64,000 nucleotides of DNA from Siphonodentalium dalli (GCA_032622095.1 CP136065.1:56351949-56415948); one strand, 5' to 3'; numbered from the stretch's first letter, positions 25,301 through 31,650 are shown. Translations and numbers: made by a program. Notes: generated by a model from the sequence alone, not told the origin.

Positions 25301-28300
25301 GTGAAAAATCAAAGAAATGACATTGTATTACATTAGTTACTTTTATTTGAACACTGAGTTCACGAGCATACGCGGCTATTTTAAAATTGAAAGTGCATGC
25401 ATCAATTCGGAATAGTGTGCGAGGCATTTACCGCGAATTACTTATCGGCACTGTCTTGTCCTTTTATATTGAATATGATTGCTCAAAATTTAACTAAGAG
25501 AATCGTAAGATACAATGTAGGCACAAAAAAAATGTTTAATTTATTAATTGCACAAGATCTGTGCTGTGCGAATGTATTGACTGCAATGTCAAGGTCAAAC
25601 ACCAGAGAAACAAAAGTAAACAAAACACACGTGCGATGTAATCGATGGTACAAATTACCGTACAATGTGGACTGGTGTGGACTAACAATGCAGACAATTG
25701 TAACTGAATTTACACGTAACTATCCAAGAATTAATATGTCACTTGATGATTTATTTTATGTTTCATTTCACCACGTAGCCATTGCTTAAAATATTAATAA
25801 ATCACCCAATTTCGTGATGTACTTTTCCGACAGAGAAATTGAAACTGAAAGTCACATTGATCTGCTGATAAAACAAAACTTACCTTTTGTTTGTTTATTA
25901 CATTTATTGTTATAAAATATAAATATAAAACCTAATAAATATTCACCATACTATCATGCTAGGGGAGGGGGATTAACAACTCTGAAAAAAATTACTCCCA
26001 GTCACATCCATGCTGATGAACATAATTTCATAAAACAAGAGCCACCATACAATTTAGTAATAATACATTTTTTTCCCAATAACTTTGACGTCACCAGAAA
26101 GTTCTGTTGGCTGGAAGTAATGACGTTAGTCATATTACTGTTGGGTAAAGGGTTAATGTCTATTCAGATCAATATTTGGTTCAAACGAAAACGAAATATC
26201 CGCAGGACCCTATATTAAATGTAGTTATTTCATATTAAATATAAATATATAATCATTGGTAGCATATATTACAATATTAGTTTTGATAGGTATCGTTGCA
26301 TTCCGTATTTCCATCTTGCTCCTTTTCTTCTCAAGGATGATACCAAGGCTAAAGACTCAGCGAAAAAAGGAGTAAAAGATCCACAGGAAGACAAGAAAAA
26401 GGTATTAACCATTCCATGAATGGAGCTTCCTGAAATGTTACAAAAACCCTGTGCCCAATGCATTCTCTTATATATGCGAGTCTCCCATTGGGAGCCTCAC
26501 ATATATAAGAGAATTCATTGGCCTAACAATATTTACATTGATCTTGTAAGCCAGTGCATTCTCTTATATATGCAAGGCTCCTTATATGGTAGACTGGCAT
26601 ATATAAGAGAATGCACTGGCACAGGATCGTTAATGCTGCAGCTCCCATCCCGATCCGCAGCCTCTCAGTGCAATATGGAGAAACTGGAAATCTGAAGTTG
26701 GAAACAGGTCTGTTTTATATCACTTGCTTGTTTGTATAAACTCAATTGAGTATTTGTCGCTAAAAACAAGCATTCTGATTGGCCGAGAGCGGCTAACTTT
26801 ACTTTTCGATTCACCGACATTGGCCGCTTCAGCGTGCATCAAATCTGAATGTAGCACGGTAAAATTTCATCGGCGCAGAACGGAGTAGCAAAACGAGCAC
26901 ACCCGCGCGTTGTTGTCTATAGATACTGTTGCCATCAGCTTTTTATACAGTTTTTTTTGCAAATTCCTTGCTAGATTGAATTACAATGGAGATAAACATA
27001 CCCTGTTTCGTTGTACATTCTGGGATTCGAGCATGAAAACAGTTTGTGAACTCGCCGGCAAGCCGGCTCATTCACAAACTGTTTTCATGCTCGAGTCCCA
27101 GAATGTACAACGAAACAGATACGGTATGTTTATCTCCTAAACATATCACAATTATATCACATCGATTAGAACTTTCTCTGACAGATTGAACCACATAAAA
27201 AGGTTACATGCGCGGCATTTTAGGACCATGTGTGCGGGCCTGAGAAACGGGAAATTGACCTTCCGTGACCCAAATATAAGCTTATCTAAGTCAGGCCACA
27301 TTTGTTTTATCCATTCAGGTGGAGGACAGCGCCAAGAAAAAAGAAGATGCAGATAAAAATAGCATAGTTAAGGAGAATGCAAAGAAAAAAAAGGAAACTC
27401 AAGAAAAAGATGAAAAGAAGAAAGAAGAGATTGTTAAGGAAGTGAAGGATGAGATATTAAAGGAGAAGGATAAACGGATGGAAGAGAATGAGGTCAAACA
27501 GAAGGTTATACTGAAGAAACTCGAGGAACAGCAGGTGGAACAGAAGAAACTGATTGCGGAACAGAAAGAGGTTCTCAAGGAGCTGCAGCAGCATGTAGAT
27601 GTTCACAAGCAGGAAAAGGTTAATATATAGATAACCACATACAGTAATGCCCTAAGTAATCGACTCCTTAACCACAGCATAATTATGGTAACTTTTCAGG
27701 ATTTAGTCGGAAATATGGCTTGTTGCCATTCGTCGGAAAGCTCTCGGGGAGAGCTTTCCAATGAATGGCAACAAGCCATATTTCCGACTAAATCCTGAAA
27801 AGTTACCCGTAATTCTGCTGTTGTTAAGGAGTCGATTACTTAGGGCATTACTGTAGCAGGATTCACACTGGCTGGAAAATTTATTTAGCCGATATTTCTG
27901 GATATTTTGGCCATTTTTGAATTTATATCGCCATTTTTCAGAAACTTTGGCCAAATTGAAAAACCAAAATATGGGATCATTGAAAAATCCGAAACAAAAA
28001 TATCAAACACATGCACGATAAATGAGAATGGAAATGTGTGCAGATACAAATACAAATACCTTTAGTCTGATCATCATGAAATTCGTCATGGCTGTTGAAA
28101 TTGGGATGTAGATGGGAACGAGTCATTTTGGGGTCAATCGGCCAAAAAACATGGCTGCCAGCGGCCATCTTGGATTTCAAAATTCAATGTATTAGCATGG
28201 GCTACAGGTCGTACTGTTCGTCTGATCATCATGAAATTTGTCAATGATGTTAATATTGACATGTAGATGGGAACGAGTAATTTTGGGGTCATTCGGCCAA

Positions 28301-29940
28301 AAACATGGCCGCCGGCAGCCATCTTGGATTTTACTCTTTGCATGACTAAATCCTTTCACCCGGGCTACAGGTCGTGCCTTTGGTCTGATCATCATGAAAT
28401 TTGTGATGGATGTTAACAATGACATTTAAATGGGAACGAGTCATTTTGGGGTCATTCGGCCAAAAAACATGGCCATCTTGGATATTAATCTTTGCATTAT
28501 TAGGCCTTTCAACTTTCCACATTCCTAATCACTCCGTTGACTGTAACACATGAAATTATTCCCTTTCCAAGTTAATCTGCAGTGTCATTGATACTTTCAT
28601 TCTGAATTTCGTTGAAATACATGGAAGCCAGCAGCCATCTTGGATTTGACTTATTGCATGACTAAATCTTTTCTATCTGATTAATGCCAAACTTCATGTG
28701 AATTTTTGGGGTGGATGGGAGCTACATGTATCAAATTTTGATCAATCATGTTTGGGATCACCTCTAGATCGGGGACACCCCTGGGCCCTGTACCTCCACT
28801 GCTGGATCGCTCCAGCCCCCTACCAGATTACTATCTATTATCATTGTGGTCAAATGTTTTCCTCAATTTTTGCAGGAGGACATTGTCAAGGATTCTAATG
28901 TTAACAACAAACAGGACGGCGTAGGTGGAGGGATACAGAATGCTGCACGAAACGTACTGGATGTTAAAAAACAAGACGCTGCACAGATTGCACAACCTGG
29001 TGACAATGCTAATATACAAGGTCAGAAACAAGTAGATACTGTGATGCATGGAGTAAAACAGGATGGTGATGGCTTACAGCAGAAACACATTCGTCATTCC
29101 AATGCTCAACTTGGGGAATCAGATAGAGTTGTGGACAGAAAGCAAGTTCAGGATACAATAAATGAAGCAGTTAAAGTTGGGAGAGTAGGCATTGATTCTG
29201 TGCTAGATTCCTATGATGGGGGAAATAATATTCCGTTGAATGTGGATCGTGTCCAAGATGTTCCTGTTCAAGATGGTGTTGGGAAAGCTAAGAATATCGA
29301 AGCTGGAAACATAGGACATGGTGTTAAGGAAATCGCCCAGAGTGTTAATGAACAGAACATTCCAGTGGAACAGCAGCAAGGTGGCGGGAATGGTCAATTT
29401 GTTAAAAAAGATAGTGTAGCTGATTCAGCTAAACAAGCTGTTGTACAGGATTCACAAGTGAGGGGTCAGGTTGATAATGCGGCTCCAGCAGCCAACCAGG
29501 TGGTTGATAACAGACTTGATGGGAAGAACATCAAACAGAATGTTGGAGTTCAGCAAATCGAGAAACAAAATGTTATCAATCAGGGTGCTGGTCAGCAGAA
29601 GTTAGGCAACAACCCTCAAATAGGGGATAACGTAGGTGACTCCAATGCTAATATCCATGTGAAGGAGCAGCTTGTTGACAATAATGTTATCAACAAGGAC
29701 ATAATTCATAAAGACAGCAATGTTGTAGCTGGTCAGCATAATGTGAATAATCCTGCGGGAGATGTTGGTGATATCGGAGATAAAAGAAAAGATGAAGTTA
29801 GGAGAAAGAGAAGCGTGGACGAAAATCATCAGAGTGACATGCTGGATAATGTTTTAGATGGCCTGAAAAATGATCTTGTTGATAACAAAGAGACTTTTAA
29901 AAAGATTGATGTTGTTGAAAATGCTAAAAATAGGCGGTAG
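1183..29940 (+). CDS. SLC38A10: SLC38A10-like amino acid transporter, 10 exons, 5' end outside window
   Basis: Joined exons: 1183-1304, 4604-4706, 5454-5639, 17250-17382, 18975-19093, 19951-20119, 20962-21050, 26336-26401, 27319-27618, 28876-29940. All phases agree and the frame stays open for about 783 codons to a TAG. The first six exons encode the second half of an Aa_trans (PF01490) membrane domain, with [15 protein letters not shown], then [20 protein letters not shown], then VSTYTTL, as in SLC38A10. The last four encode a hydrophilic tail with a Lys/Glu coiled coil ([18 protein letters not shown]) resembling the conserved tail block of vertebrate SLC38A10. The family performs Na+-coupled transport of neutral amino acids; intracellular membranes are the likely site. 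The N-terminal membrane segments and the promoter lie before position 1. The family assignment is strong. Substrate and location are inferred from relatives. Confidence 0.93.
1305..4603. other. SLC38A10 intron with dispersed repeats
   Basis: This 3.3-kb intron holds no host exon I can recognise. Positions about 1780-2110 contain two tandem units with the motif ATCTCATTATYAGGGGGACG; an inverted, diverged copy of this repeat lies at 45960-46260. Positions 4028-4474 are a Helitron-like element (listed separately). The rest is AT-rich and without visible structure. Confidence 0.7.
4028..4474 (+). mobile_element. Helitron-like non-autonomous element
   Basis: It starts with a G/C-run hairpin (taccccccgcaac...ggggggg), then pyrimidine-rich CGTCCGTCTGTCTG, then two diverged units of about 160 bp (TTGGCACAGA, ATGGGAACCTGTGCACCTGC). 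It ends with the hairpin GTCCCATTGGGAC, ten nucleotides, and CTAG followed by T. A 3' hairpin and CTAG are Helitron hallmarks. The same terminus occurs at about 23813-23836. Confidence 0.6.
4604..4706 (+). CDS. SLC38A10: SLC38A10 exon
   Basis: The acceptor is ttcattttag and the donor TTATTG|gtgagt; 103 nt. It completes the split Thr codon and encodes [12 protein letters not shown], the post-helix linker where vertebrate proteins have a YDSL-EPS motif, then [20 protein letters not shown], the next membrane segment. It ends in phase 0. Confidence 0.9.
4748..5191. mobile_element. Twin-hairpin 8-bp-TSD MITE family B, copy 1
   Basis: The ends are inverted (CAAGCCTGAATTTAGTGTGT / CTATTTGCAGGCTTG). 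A hairpin with arms AGAATGAGGTCCCCAGAGGG lies near each end, and a non-palindromic spacer of about 230 bp lies between. It occupies most of a 747-bp SLC38A10 intron. No clear target duplication is visible at this copy. Confidence 0.75.
5454..5639 (+). CDS. SLC38A10: SLC38A10 exon
   Basis: The acceptor is ctttttcag and the donor GCACCG|gtaagt; 186 nt, phase 0 at both ends. It encodes [20 protein letters not shown], then [20 protein letters not shown], then a segment with IVYPCR. GFFGYVSF-type and PCR motifs at these positions are typical of SLC38 proteins. Two membrane segments are predicted by hydrophobicity. Confidence 0.93.
5698..5944. mobile_element. TTAA foldback MITE, mosaic of two families
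   Basis: The ends read TTAACCCTTTGAGTGCCAGG and CCTGGCACTAAAAGGGTTAA, like the minimal element at 33739-33814. The core carries a family A hairpin (GCCAATGCATTCTCTTATAT arms, loop CGACC/GGTCG), preceded by a run of about 25 A. It shares its right TTAA with the next element. Confidence 0.75.
5941..6209. mobile_element. TTAA MITE family C
   Basis: It begins TTAACCCTTTCTATACTAAA and ends TTTAGTATAGAATGGGTTTA, with an internal hairpin GTTCAGATAATAAGTTCAAC. It abuts the preceding MITE at a single TTAA. The right terminus has decayed. Confidence 0.7.
6577..6820. mobile_element. TTAA MITE family C, inverted
   Basis: Reverse-oriented copy: TTTCTATACTAAATACTCAT on the left, CCATTTAGTATAAAAAGAG then TTAA on the right. 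The internal hairpin is TGTTCAGATAATAAGTTCAA with its complement. The left TTAA is mutated. Confidence 0.68.
7096..7373. mobile_element. TTAA MITE family C
   Basis: It begins TTAAACCCTTTCTATACTGA and ends near ACAACAGGTTAA. It contains the family's ATTCATTTGGTGGGGTGTTC block. Both TTAA flanks are present. About 1.5 kb of unremarkable sequence follows. Confidence 0.65.
8844..9127. mobile_element. Twin-hairpin TTAA MITE family A
   Basis: It begins TTAACCCTTGCATGACAGGA and ends CATGGAAGGGTTAA. Two near-perfect hairpins, arms GTGCATTCTCTTATGTATGT and GCCAATGCATTCTCTTATAT, are separated by about 30 nt (GGTCAAGGTAAATATTGTTT). Loops are of the CTCCC/GGGAG type. The TTAA target and CCCTT ends suggest piggyBac-type mobilisation. 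Confidence 0.8.
9539..9981. mobile_element. Family B MITE with 8-bp target duplication
   Basis: The element runs from CAAGTCTGAGTTTAGTGTAC to its inverted end and is flanked by the perfect repeat AATGAAGG (9531-9538 and 9982-9989). A hairpin lies at each end and a spacer of about 230 bp between. The 8-bp duplication suggests a hAT-like origin. Confidence 0.85.
11926..12310. mobile_element. Twin-hairpin TTAA MITE family A, CGACC subtype, copy 1
   Basis: The ends read TTAACCCTTTACCCAACAGA and TGTTGGGTAAAGGGTTAA. The first hairpin, 11959-12024, is an almost perfect 66-nt palindrome; the second lies at about 12089-12157. A near-identical copy lies 160 bp away at 12471-12858. Confidence 0.85.
12307..12404. 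mobile_element. Half-length family C element between two family A copies
   Basis: TTAA flanks the 3' half of family C in inverse orientation (CATTCCAATGTATACTTTTA, then CCATTTAGTATAGAAAGGG). It shares its left TTAA with the family A element. Confidence 0.65.
12471..12858. mobile_element. Twin-hairpin TTAA MITE family A, CGACC subtype, copy 2
   Basis: It matches 11926-12310 over its full length with only scattered substitutions and a few indels. TTAA lies at both ends. Both hairpins carry the CGACC/GGTCG loop stem. Confidence 0.85.
13061..13193. repeat. Imperfect palindrome with about 45-bp arms
   Basis: The left arm CACTTGATAAATTCAGATGA...GAGGCAGGGA pairs with the right arm TCCCTGCCTC...CAATCAAGTG across a loop of about 45 nt. 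No target duplication is evident. Confidence 0.65.
13436..13490. promoter_or_regulatory. Three consensus CRE palindromes (TGACGTCA)
   Basis: TGACGTCA occurs at 13436-13443, 13471-13478 and 13483-13490, each within the longer repeat GTGACGTCACAAGT. The first two lie in a direct repeat that also includes TGTAATTATA. They are intronic. CREB/ATF binding is possible, but a short local duplication explains the clustering equally well. Confidence 0.3.
13882..14348. mobile_element. Family B MITE, diverged
   Basis: The ends read CAGGCCTAAAAATATGGTGC and GGCACCATATTCTCAGGCCT. The flanks are CAGACAGG and CTGACAGG, a 7/8 match as an old 8-bp duplication. Hairpins lie at both ends. Confidence 0.75.
14438..14685. 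mobile_element. Twin-hairpin TTAA MITE family A
   Basis: It begins TTAACCTTCCATGACAGGAG and ends GCCATGAAAGGGTTAT. Two hairpins of the CTCCC/GGGAG subtype are separated by AATATTTGCCTTGACCTTGT. The right TTAA has mutated. Confidence 0.75.
16090..16239. mobile_element. Single-hairpin family B MITE (150 bp)
   Basis: This is a near-perfect palindrome over the whole element (CAAGCCTTGAAATAGAGTGT and complement), flanked by AAATTAAC and AAATTACC (7/8 match). It lacks the central spacer, so it is the one-hairpin form of the family. Confidence 0.8.
16420..16542. mobile_element. TA palindromic MITE, copy 2 (shortened left arm)
   Basis: It runs CAGTAATGCCCTAAATAATG to GGGCATTACTG, followed by TA. 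The left arm has lost about 80 bp relative to 27642-27853. Confidence 0.75.
16575..17005 (+). mobile_element. Probable tRNA-related SINE
   Basis: The head GTGGTTAGCGCGTTGGAC resembles a tRNA A-box region, and GGCGAGTTCGCGGCTGG stands where a degenerate B box would be. The 3' part, TTGAGCGCTTTGGGCCTC then AAAGGCGCTTTACAAATG and an ATTATT tail, is a tail motif shared by many animal SINEs and their partner LINEs. No clear target duplication is visible. Confidence 0.6.
17250..17382 (+). CDS. SLC38A10: SLC38A10 exon
   Basis: The acceptor is tcatttcag and the donor CCTAATG|gtgagt; 133 nt, ending with one base of a Val codon. It encodes a polar loop ([17 protein letters not shown]) and then a hydrophobic helix beginning near [18 protein letters not shown] and ending in CVPN. 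It sits behind an 11.6-kb intron, the longest in the gene. Confidence 0.92.
17487..17930. mobile_element. Family B MITE with perfect 8-bp target duplication
   Basis: It is flanked by ACATGCCC at 17479-17486 and 17931-17938. Hairpins (GAATGAGGTCCCC arms) lie at both ends, with a spacer in the orientation opposite to the 9539 copy. Confidence 0.85.
18505..18936. mobile_element. Element with 45-bp inverted ends and an internal polyA-like run
   Basis: The ends GGATATTACTTAGTTT...GGCCTGATATCAGCCC and their complement bracket an AT-rich body. The body ends with AATAAA and about 14 A (18829-18852). The last quarter repeats GGGCTGATATGAGG. Class unknown. Confidence 0.5.
18975..19093 (+). CDS. SLC38A10: SLC38A10 exon, signature helix
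   Basis: The acceptor is ttctattacag and the donor GCTCAG|gtaaga; 119 nt. It contains [20 protein letters not shown] followed by PALFFLKV, the most diagnostic stretch for the SLC38A10/11 branch (G-T-GATMGS/T-LIC-ICPA). It ends in phase 0. Confidence 0.94.
19300..19625 (+). repeat. Intronic segment duplicated in the next intron, with 23-bp tandem array
   Basis: Sequence from TTGACAACACACACCATCAT onward is alignable with 20605-20890 in the following intron. Here the unit TGACATAGCGCCTGGATACT(AAC) is present four times (about 19475-19557); the other copy has only one diverged unit. Confidence 0.7.
19951..20119 (+). CDS. SLC38A10: SLC38A10 exon, last membrane segment
   Basis: The acceptor is taatttacag and the donor AAAG|gtacca; 169 nt. 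It encodes the last membrane helix ([19 protein letters not shown]), after which the protein becomes hydrophilic ([19 protein letters not shown]). The cytosolic tail begins here. Confidence 0.92.
20605..20890 (+). repeat. Second copy of the duplicated intronic segment
   Basis: It shares blocks TTTATCGCCAATA, GATTTGCTTGAGATTTTCGG and TTTCACGCACCCGAAC with 19300-19625, and contains one CACCTGGATACTAAC unit. Confidence 0.65.
20962..21050 (+). CDS. SLC38A10: SLC38A10 exon, tail
   Basis: The acceptor is ctttaatttag and the donor GGACAG|gtgagc; 89 nt. It encodes [15 protein letters not shown] and a Pro/Glu-rich end ([10 protein letters not shown]), all polar. Phase continuity with both neighbouring exons supports it. 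There is no family motif beyond composition. Confidence 0.85.
21130..21720 (+). repeat. Tandem repeats of about 162 bp with CGTCCGTCTG head
   Basis: A CCGTCCGTCTGTCCATCC start is followed by three units. They are marked by ATCTCAACCATGGG at 21239, ATCTCGACCATGGG at about 21400 and ATCTCAGACATGGG at about 21563, with TTTTCCGTTCAAGAGTTATC between. It resembles other elements here that have a pyrimidine-rich head and tandem core. The 3' end is not defined. Confidence 0.6.
22360..23836 (+). mobile_element. Helitron-like element, interrupted by a second element
   Basis: The outer units (ATGGGAACCTGTGCACCTGC, CTTAGAAAATGTTCAATAC) match 4028-4474. It ends with the hairpin GTCCCACCTGGGAC, ten nt and CTAG. 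Between about 22676 and 23771 another repeat element is inserted. Confidence 0.6.
22676..23771 (+). mobile_element. Pearl-like element with six 171-bp tandem units
   Basis: The head hairpin is ATGCCCGTTTGAAAAAACGG, followed by repeated CGTCCGTCCG. Six units with the landmark CCGGATGATAACTTTAGT start near 22763, 22933, 23105, 23278, 23449 and 23618. The tail hairpin GGGCGTATTTTGCACGCCC is followed by AGCGTAGCTCTTGT. A tandem core of about 160-170 bp inside hairpin termini is the layout of bivalve pearl elements, which are thought to be Helitron relatives. Family membership is inferred from layout. Confidence 0.6.
23964..26156. mobile_element. 2.2-kb TTAA-bounded segment, possible large relative of family A
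   Basis: The left end is TTAACCCTTTAGCGTTCAGA, and the right end TGTTGGGTAAAGGGTTAA equals the right terminus of the 11926 and 12471 MITEs. A 34-bp unit with AGCCCCAGAGCGCCCGG is doubled at 23971-24036. Two plus-strand ORFs in the same frame (25040-25336 and 25397-25789) are separated by stop codons; I recognise neither, and they show no piggyBac transposase motif. It may be two independent ends rather than one element. Confidence 0.4.
26336..26401 (+). CDS. SLC38A10: SLC38A10 exon, Lys-rich tail; donor touches a MITE
   Basis: A pyrimidine-rich acceptor (ccttttcttctcaag) precedes 22 codons beginning [16 protein letters not shown]. The donor is AAAAAG|gtatta, and the ATTA at +3 to +6 already overlaps the TTAA edge of a MITE starting at 26405. 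The donor is weaker than the others in this gene because of this. Phase 0 at both ends makes the exon skippable without a frameshift. Confidence 0.82.
26405..26655. mobile_element. Twin-hairpin TTAA MITE family A abutting an exon
   Basis: TTAACCATTCCATGAATGGA starts at intron position +4 of the exon ending at 26401. Two hairpins (26457-26521 and about 26551-26619) are separated by AATATTTACATTGATCTTGT. The right end is degenerate. Confidence 0.75.
26988..27137. repeat. 150-nt near-perfect hairpin upstream of a coding exon
   Basis: The arms GGAGATAAACATACC plus 27005-27050 pair with 27071-27116 plus GGTATGTTTATCTCC. There is one G-U pair in the 46-nt inner arm, a small internal loop, and a 20-nt apex that itself contains GCCGGCAAGCCGGC. 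It ends 181 nt before the exon at 27319. No target duplication is seen and no other copy lies in the window. Confidence 0.85.
27319..27618 (+). CDS. SLC38A10: SLC38A10 exon, coiled-coil tail
   Basis: The acceptor is ttatccattcag and the donor GAAAAG|gttaat; exactly 100 codons, phase 0. The exon is dominated by Lys and Glu ([10 protein letters not shown], then repeated EK/KE blocks) and is predicted to be a long charged helix or coiled coil. The block [18 protein letters not shown] recalls the one recognisable conserved element in vertebrate SLC38A10 tails. A TA-flanked palindromic element starts 24 nt downstream. Confidence 0.92.
27642..27853. mobile_element. Full-length TA palindromic MITE (212 bp)
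   Basis: CAGTAATGCCCTAAGTAATC to its complement, with TA at 27640-27641 and 27854-27855. The arms are about 104 bp and pair almost completely to a 3-nt apex inside CTCTCGGGGAGAG. It begins 24 nt after the 5' splice site at 27618. Mariner-type by its TA target. Confidence 0.85.
28060..28690 (+). repeat. Tandem repeats of about 160 bp with CCATCTTGGAT
   Basis: Units start near 28067, 28222 and 28384 (GTCTGATCATCATGAAATTY) and contain GGGAACGAGTCATTTTGGGG and GCCATCTTGGATTT. A decayed unit follows at about 28600. An inverse-oriented unit is at 60065-60240. They lie in the last SLC38A10 intron. ORFs here are open only because the unit is. Confidence 0.7.
28876..29940 (+). CDS. SLC38A10: SLC38A10 last exon, disordered tail and stop
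   Basis: The acceptor is tcaatttttgcag. The exon gives 354 codons and a TAG stop. The sequence is rich in Asp, Asn, Val, Gln and Gly with many imperfect short repeats ([26 protein letters not shown]) and almost no hydrophobic runs, so it is probably disordered. A basic cluster, [12 protein letters not shown], lies about 50 residues before the end. As the tail should be cytosolic, this is more likely a membrane, protein or nuclear-localisation contact than a protease site. As I recall, vertebrate tails also end with an arginine cluster; that would need an alignment. Confidence 0.92.
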   Translation, partial: EDIVKDSNVNNKQDGVGGGIQNAARNVLDVKKQDAAQIAQPGDNANIQGQKQVDTVMHGVKQDGDGLQQKHIRHSNAQLGESDRVVDRKQVQDTINEAVKVGRVGIDSVLDSYDGGNNIPLNVDRVQDVPVQDGVGKAKNIEAGNIGHGVKEIAQSVNEQNIPVEQQQGGGNGQFVKKDSVADSAKQAVVQDSQVRGQVDNAAPAANQVVDNRLDGKNIKQNVGVQQIEKQNVINQGAGQQKLGNNPQIGDNVGDSNANIHVKEQLVDNNVINKDIIHKDSNVVAGQHNVNNPAGDVGDIGDKRKDEVRRKRSVDENHQSDMLDNVLDGLKNDLVDNKETFKKIDVVENAKNRR

Positions 29941-30872
29941 CAGCATGAGATCACGTTAATGCTTAGTCTTTTGGATTGGTATAAACATTTCAGGGTCCAA
30001 GACCTCCAGTTTCAAATACAAGAACAGCTTATATTTTTATGAAATTTTATGTTATATCACAATTAGATTCGTCTCATTTGATGTAAAAAAAATGTTAAAT
30101 CTGATCTAATGAGAGCATAACCTTGTCTTAAATTTTATAAAATACCTTGTTTGCATCACAATTCTAAATTATGTGTTGCAAGATACTCTGTAATCATTTA
30201 TAGGGCCTACTATGTGTAAAGAAATGCAAAAACTCCTGAAGGCAGTGCACATTAGAATTAGAAACATAAAGGATTTTATCTGACTCATATTGAGTCGAAT
30301 ATGGTCACATTTTATTTAAACCTTTGACCCTTGACATATTCTGCATACAACTTAGTGAAACTTATTCACCATAAATGTTTAAAACAATTTCTACAATTTG
30401 CTAGCATGTTGTTCCTTGGAAAGTTGTAATTTGATCATCCAAGAACCTACTTTAGACTCGTCTCAATGGCACTGATCCATTAAGATTTAAACTTAGACTC
30501 ATAACAGGCACATTTTTTTGGGCGGTGCATCAGACATTTTGAGAAGTATACAAGACAGATATGACAAAAAAGCTCTGTCAATTGGATTAATATTGGCTCA
30601 TATGCATTCTTGTGAAATCGAGATAATCACTAATCAGTGAACTTAATTCTTAAAGTATCTGTCGATGGGGGCTTACAATACAGCTGCACACTTGTGATTA
30701 TACGTAGTGTATACTATAACAACACCCTTCATATGTGTGGCTTCACCAGAGTTTAAAAATTAATTAATATCAGTTACAGTTCACCACTGATCAGTCTTCA
30801 ATCAGATGGAACATCAAAAGTTACCGAGGGTAAATTCTGTGAATGTTAATGTGTGGGTATTTACGGTACCGG
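29941..30872 (+). other. SLC38A10 3'UTR or downstream sequence
   Basis: AT-rich sequence with no ORF or repeat that I recognise follows the stop codon. I find no canonical AATAAA in the first kilobase. The first one, at 30967-30972, lies inside a TTAA MITE, so the polyadenylation site is unresolved. Confidence 0.4.
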
Positions 30873-31084
30873 AACCCCTGCAAATGCACAAAAGATCCTG
30901 TACCAGTACATTCTCTTATATATGGGAGTCTCCCATATATAAGAGAATGTACTGCCTTACAAAGTCAATAAAAATATTGTTAGGTCAAACATTCTCTTAC
31001 ATATGGGCGACTTGCATATACAAGAGAATGCATAGCACAGGGTTTTCGCAAAATGTCATGAAACTCCAGCCATGGAAGGGTTAA
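30873..31084. mobile_element. Family A MITE, left end decayed
   Basis: Two hairpins (GTACATTCTCTTATATATGG and AACATTCTCTTACATATGGG) are followed by AGCCATGGAAGGGTTAA. The first hairpin has lost its loop stem. Confidence 0.65.
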
Positions 31085-31650
31085 TACCTGCTCATAAATG
31101 AAGGATTGATTATTTATATACTTTAGAATTGCATGGGAGAATTCGTTCAGTAATTTGTACACCATCACATCGCAAATTTGATTTTATCACTGCTGTACAA
31201 AGAATATGAGGGTATAGGAATAGACACTATCTTTAATTGTATGTGACAGGGACCAGCGTAGAGAGACATGGGAGATATCTACTCCCAAAGTGTCACTTCT
31301 CCCTTCTTTTGTCCTAGGAAGACATCACTTCTGTCTGCTGTTCCGGCAGGCACATCTTAAATCAGTGCATTTAAAGTGATTTACTTATTATAATGGGTTT
31401 TAAAGGGGTACTTACTGATTTTAAAGGGATTAAATGTATTCTTTTATTGCGTAAATCTTATTAAATCATAGAAGACTAATGTTGGGGTGTAACTGGAATT
31501 CAGGCCTTTATGACTTCCCGTAGTTAAATTGTCCACTTCTCTGCACTTCTCCCTGATAAACAAGTATGGAGAAGTGACTTCTCCCTAATTAACACCTCTA
31601 TCTTAGACTGGTCCCTGGTTTGTGAAATTGTGACACTGTTCAGGAATTCT

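Larger units (their letters stand above)
21051..26335. other. SLC38A10 5.3-kb intron built of repeats
   Basis: In order: a tandem-repeat element at 21130-21720 (period about 162 bp, ATCTCGACCATGGGTTATCG); unremarkable sequence at 21730-22350; a Helitron-like element with a second element inside at 22360-23836; and a TTAA-bounded segment at 23964-26156. Confidence 0.7.

Noticed and set aside
25040-25789. Two same-frame ORFs as a host gene
   Set aside because: No recognised motif, several stops between them, and no convincing splice pair; noted only as part of the TTAA segment.
28134-28425. Overlapping 69- and 77-codon ORFs resembling each other
   Set aside because: They are the same tandem repeat unit translated in several registers.
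29779-29820. RRKRS as a proprotein-convertase cleavage site
   Set aside because: The tail of this transporter family is cytosolic, where such proteases do not act.
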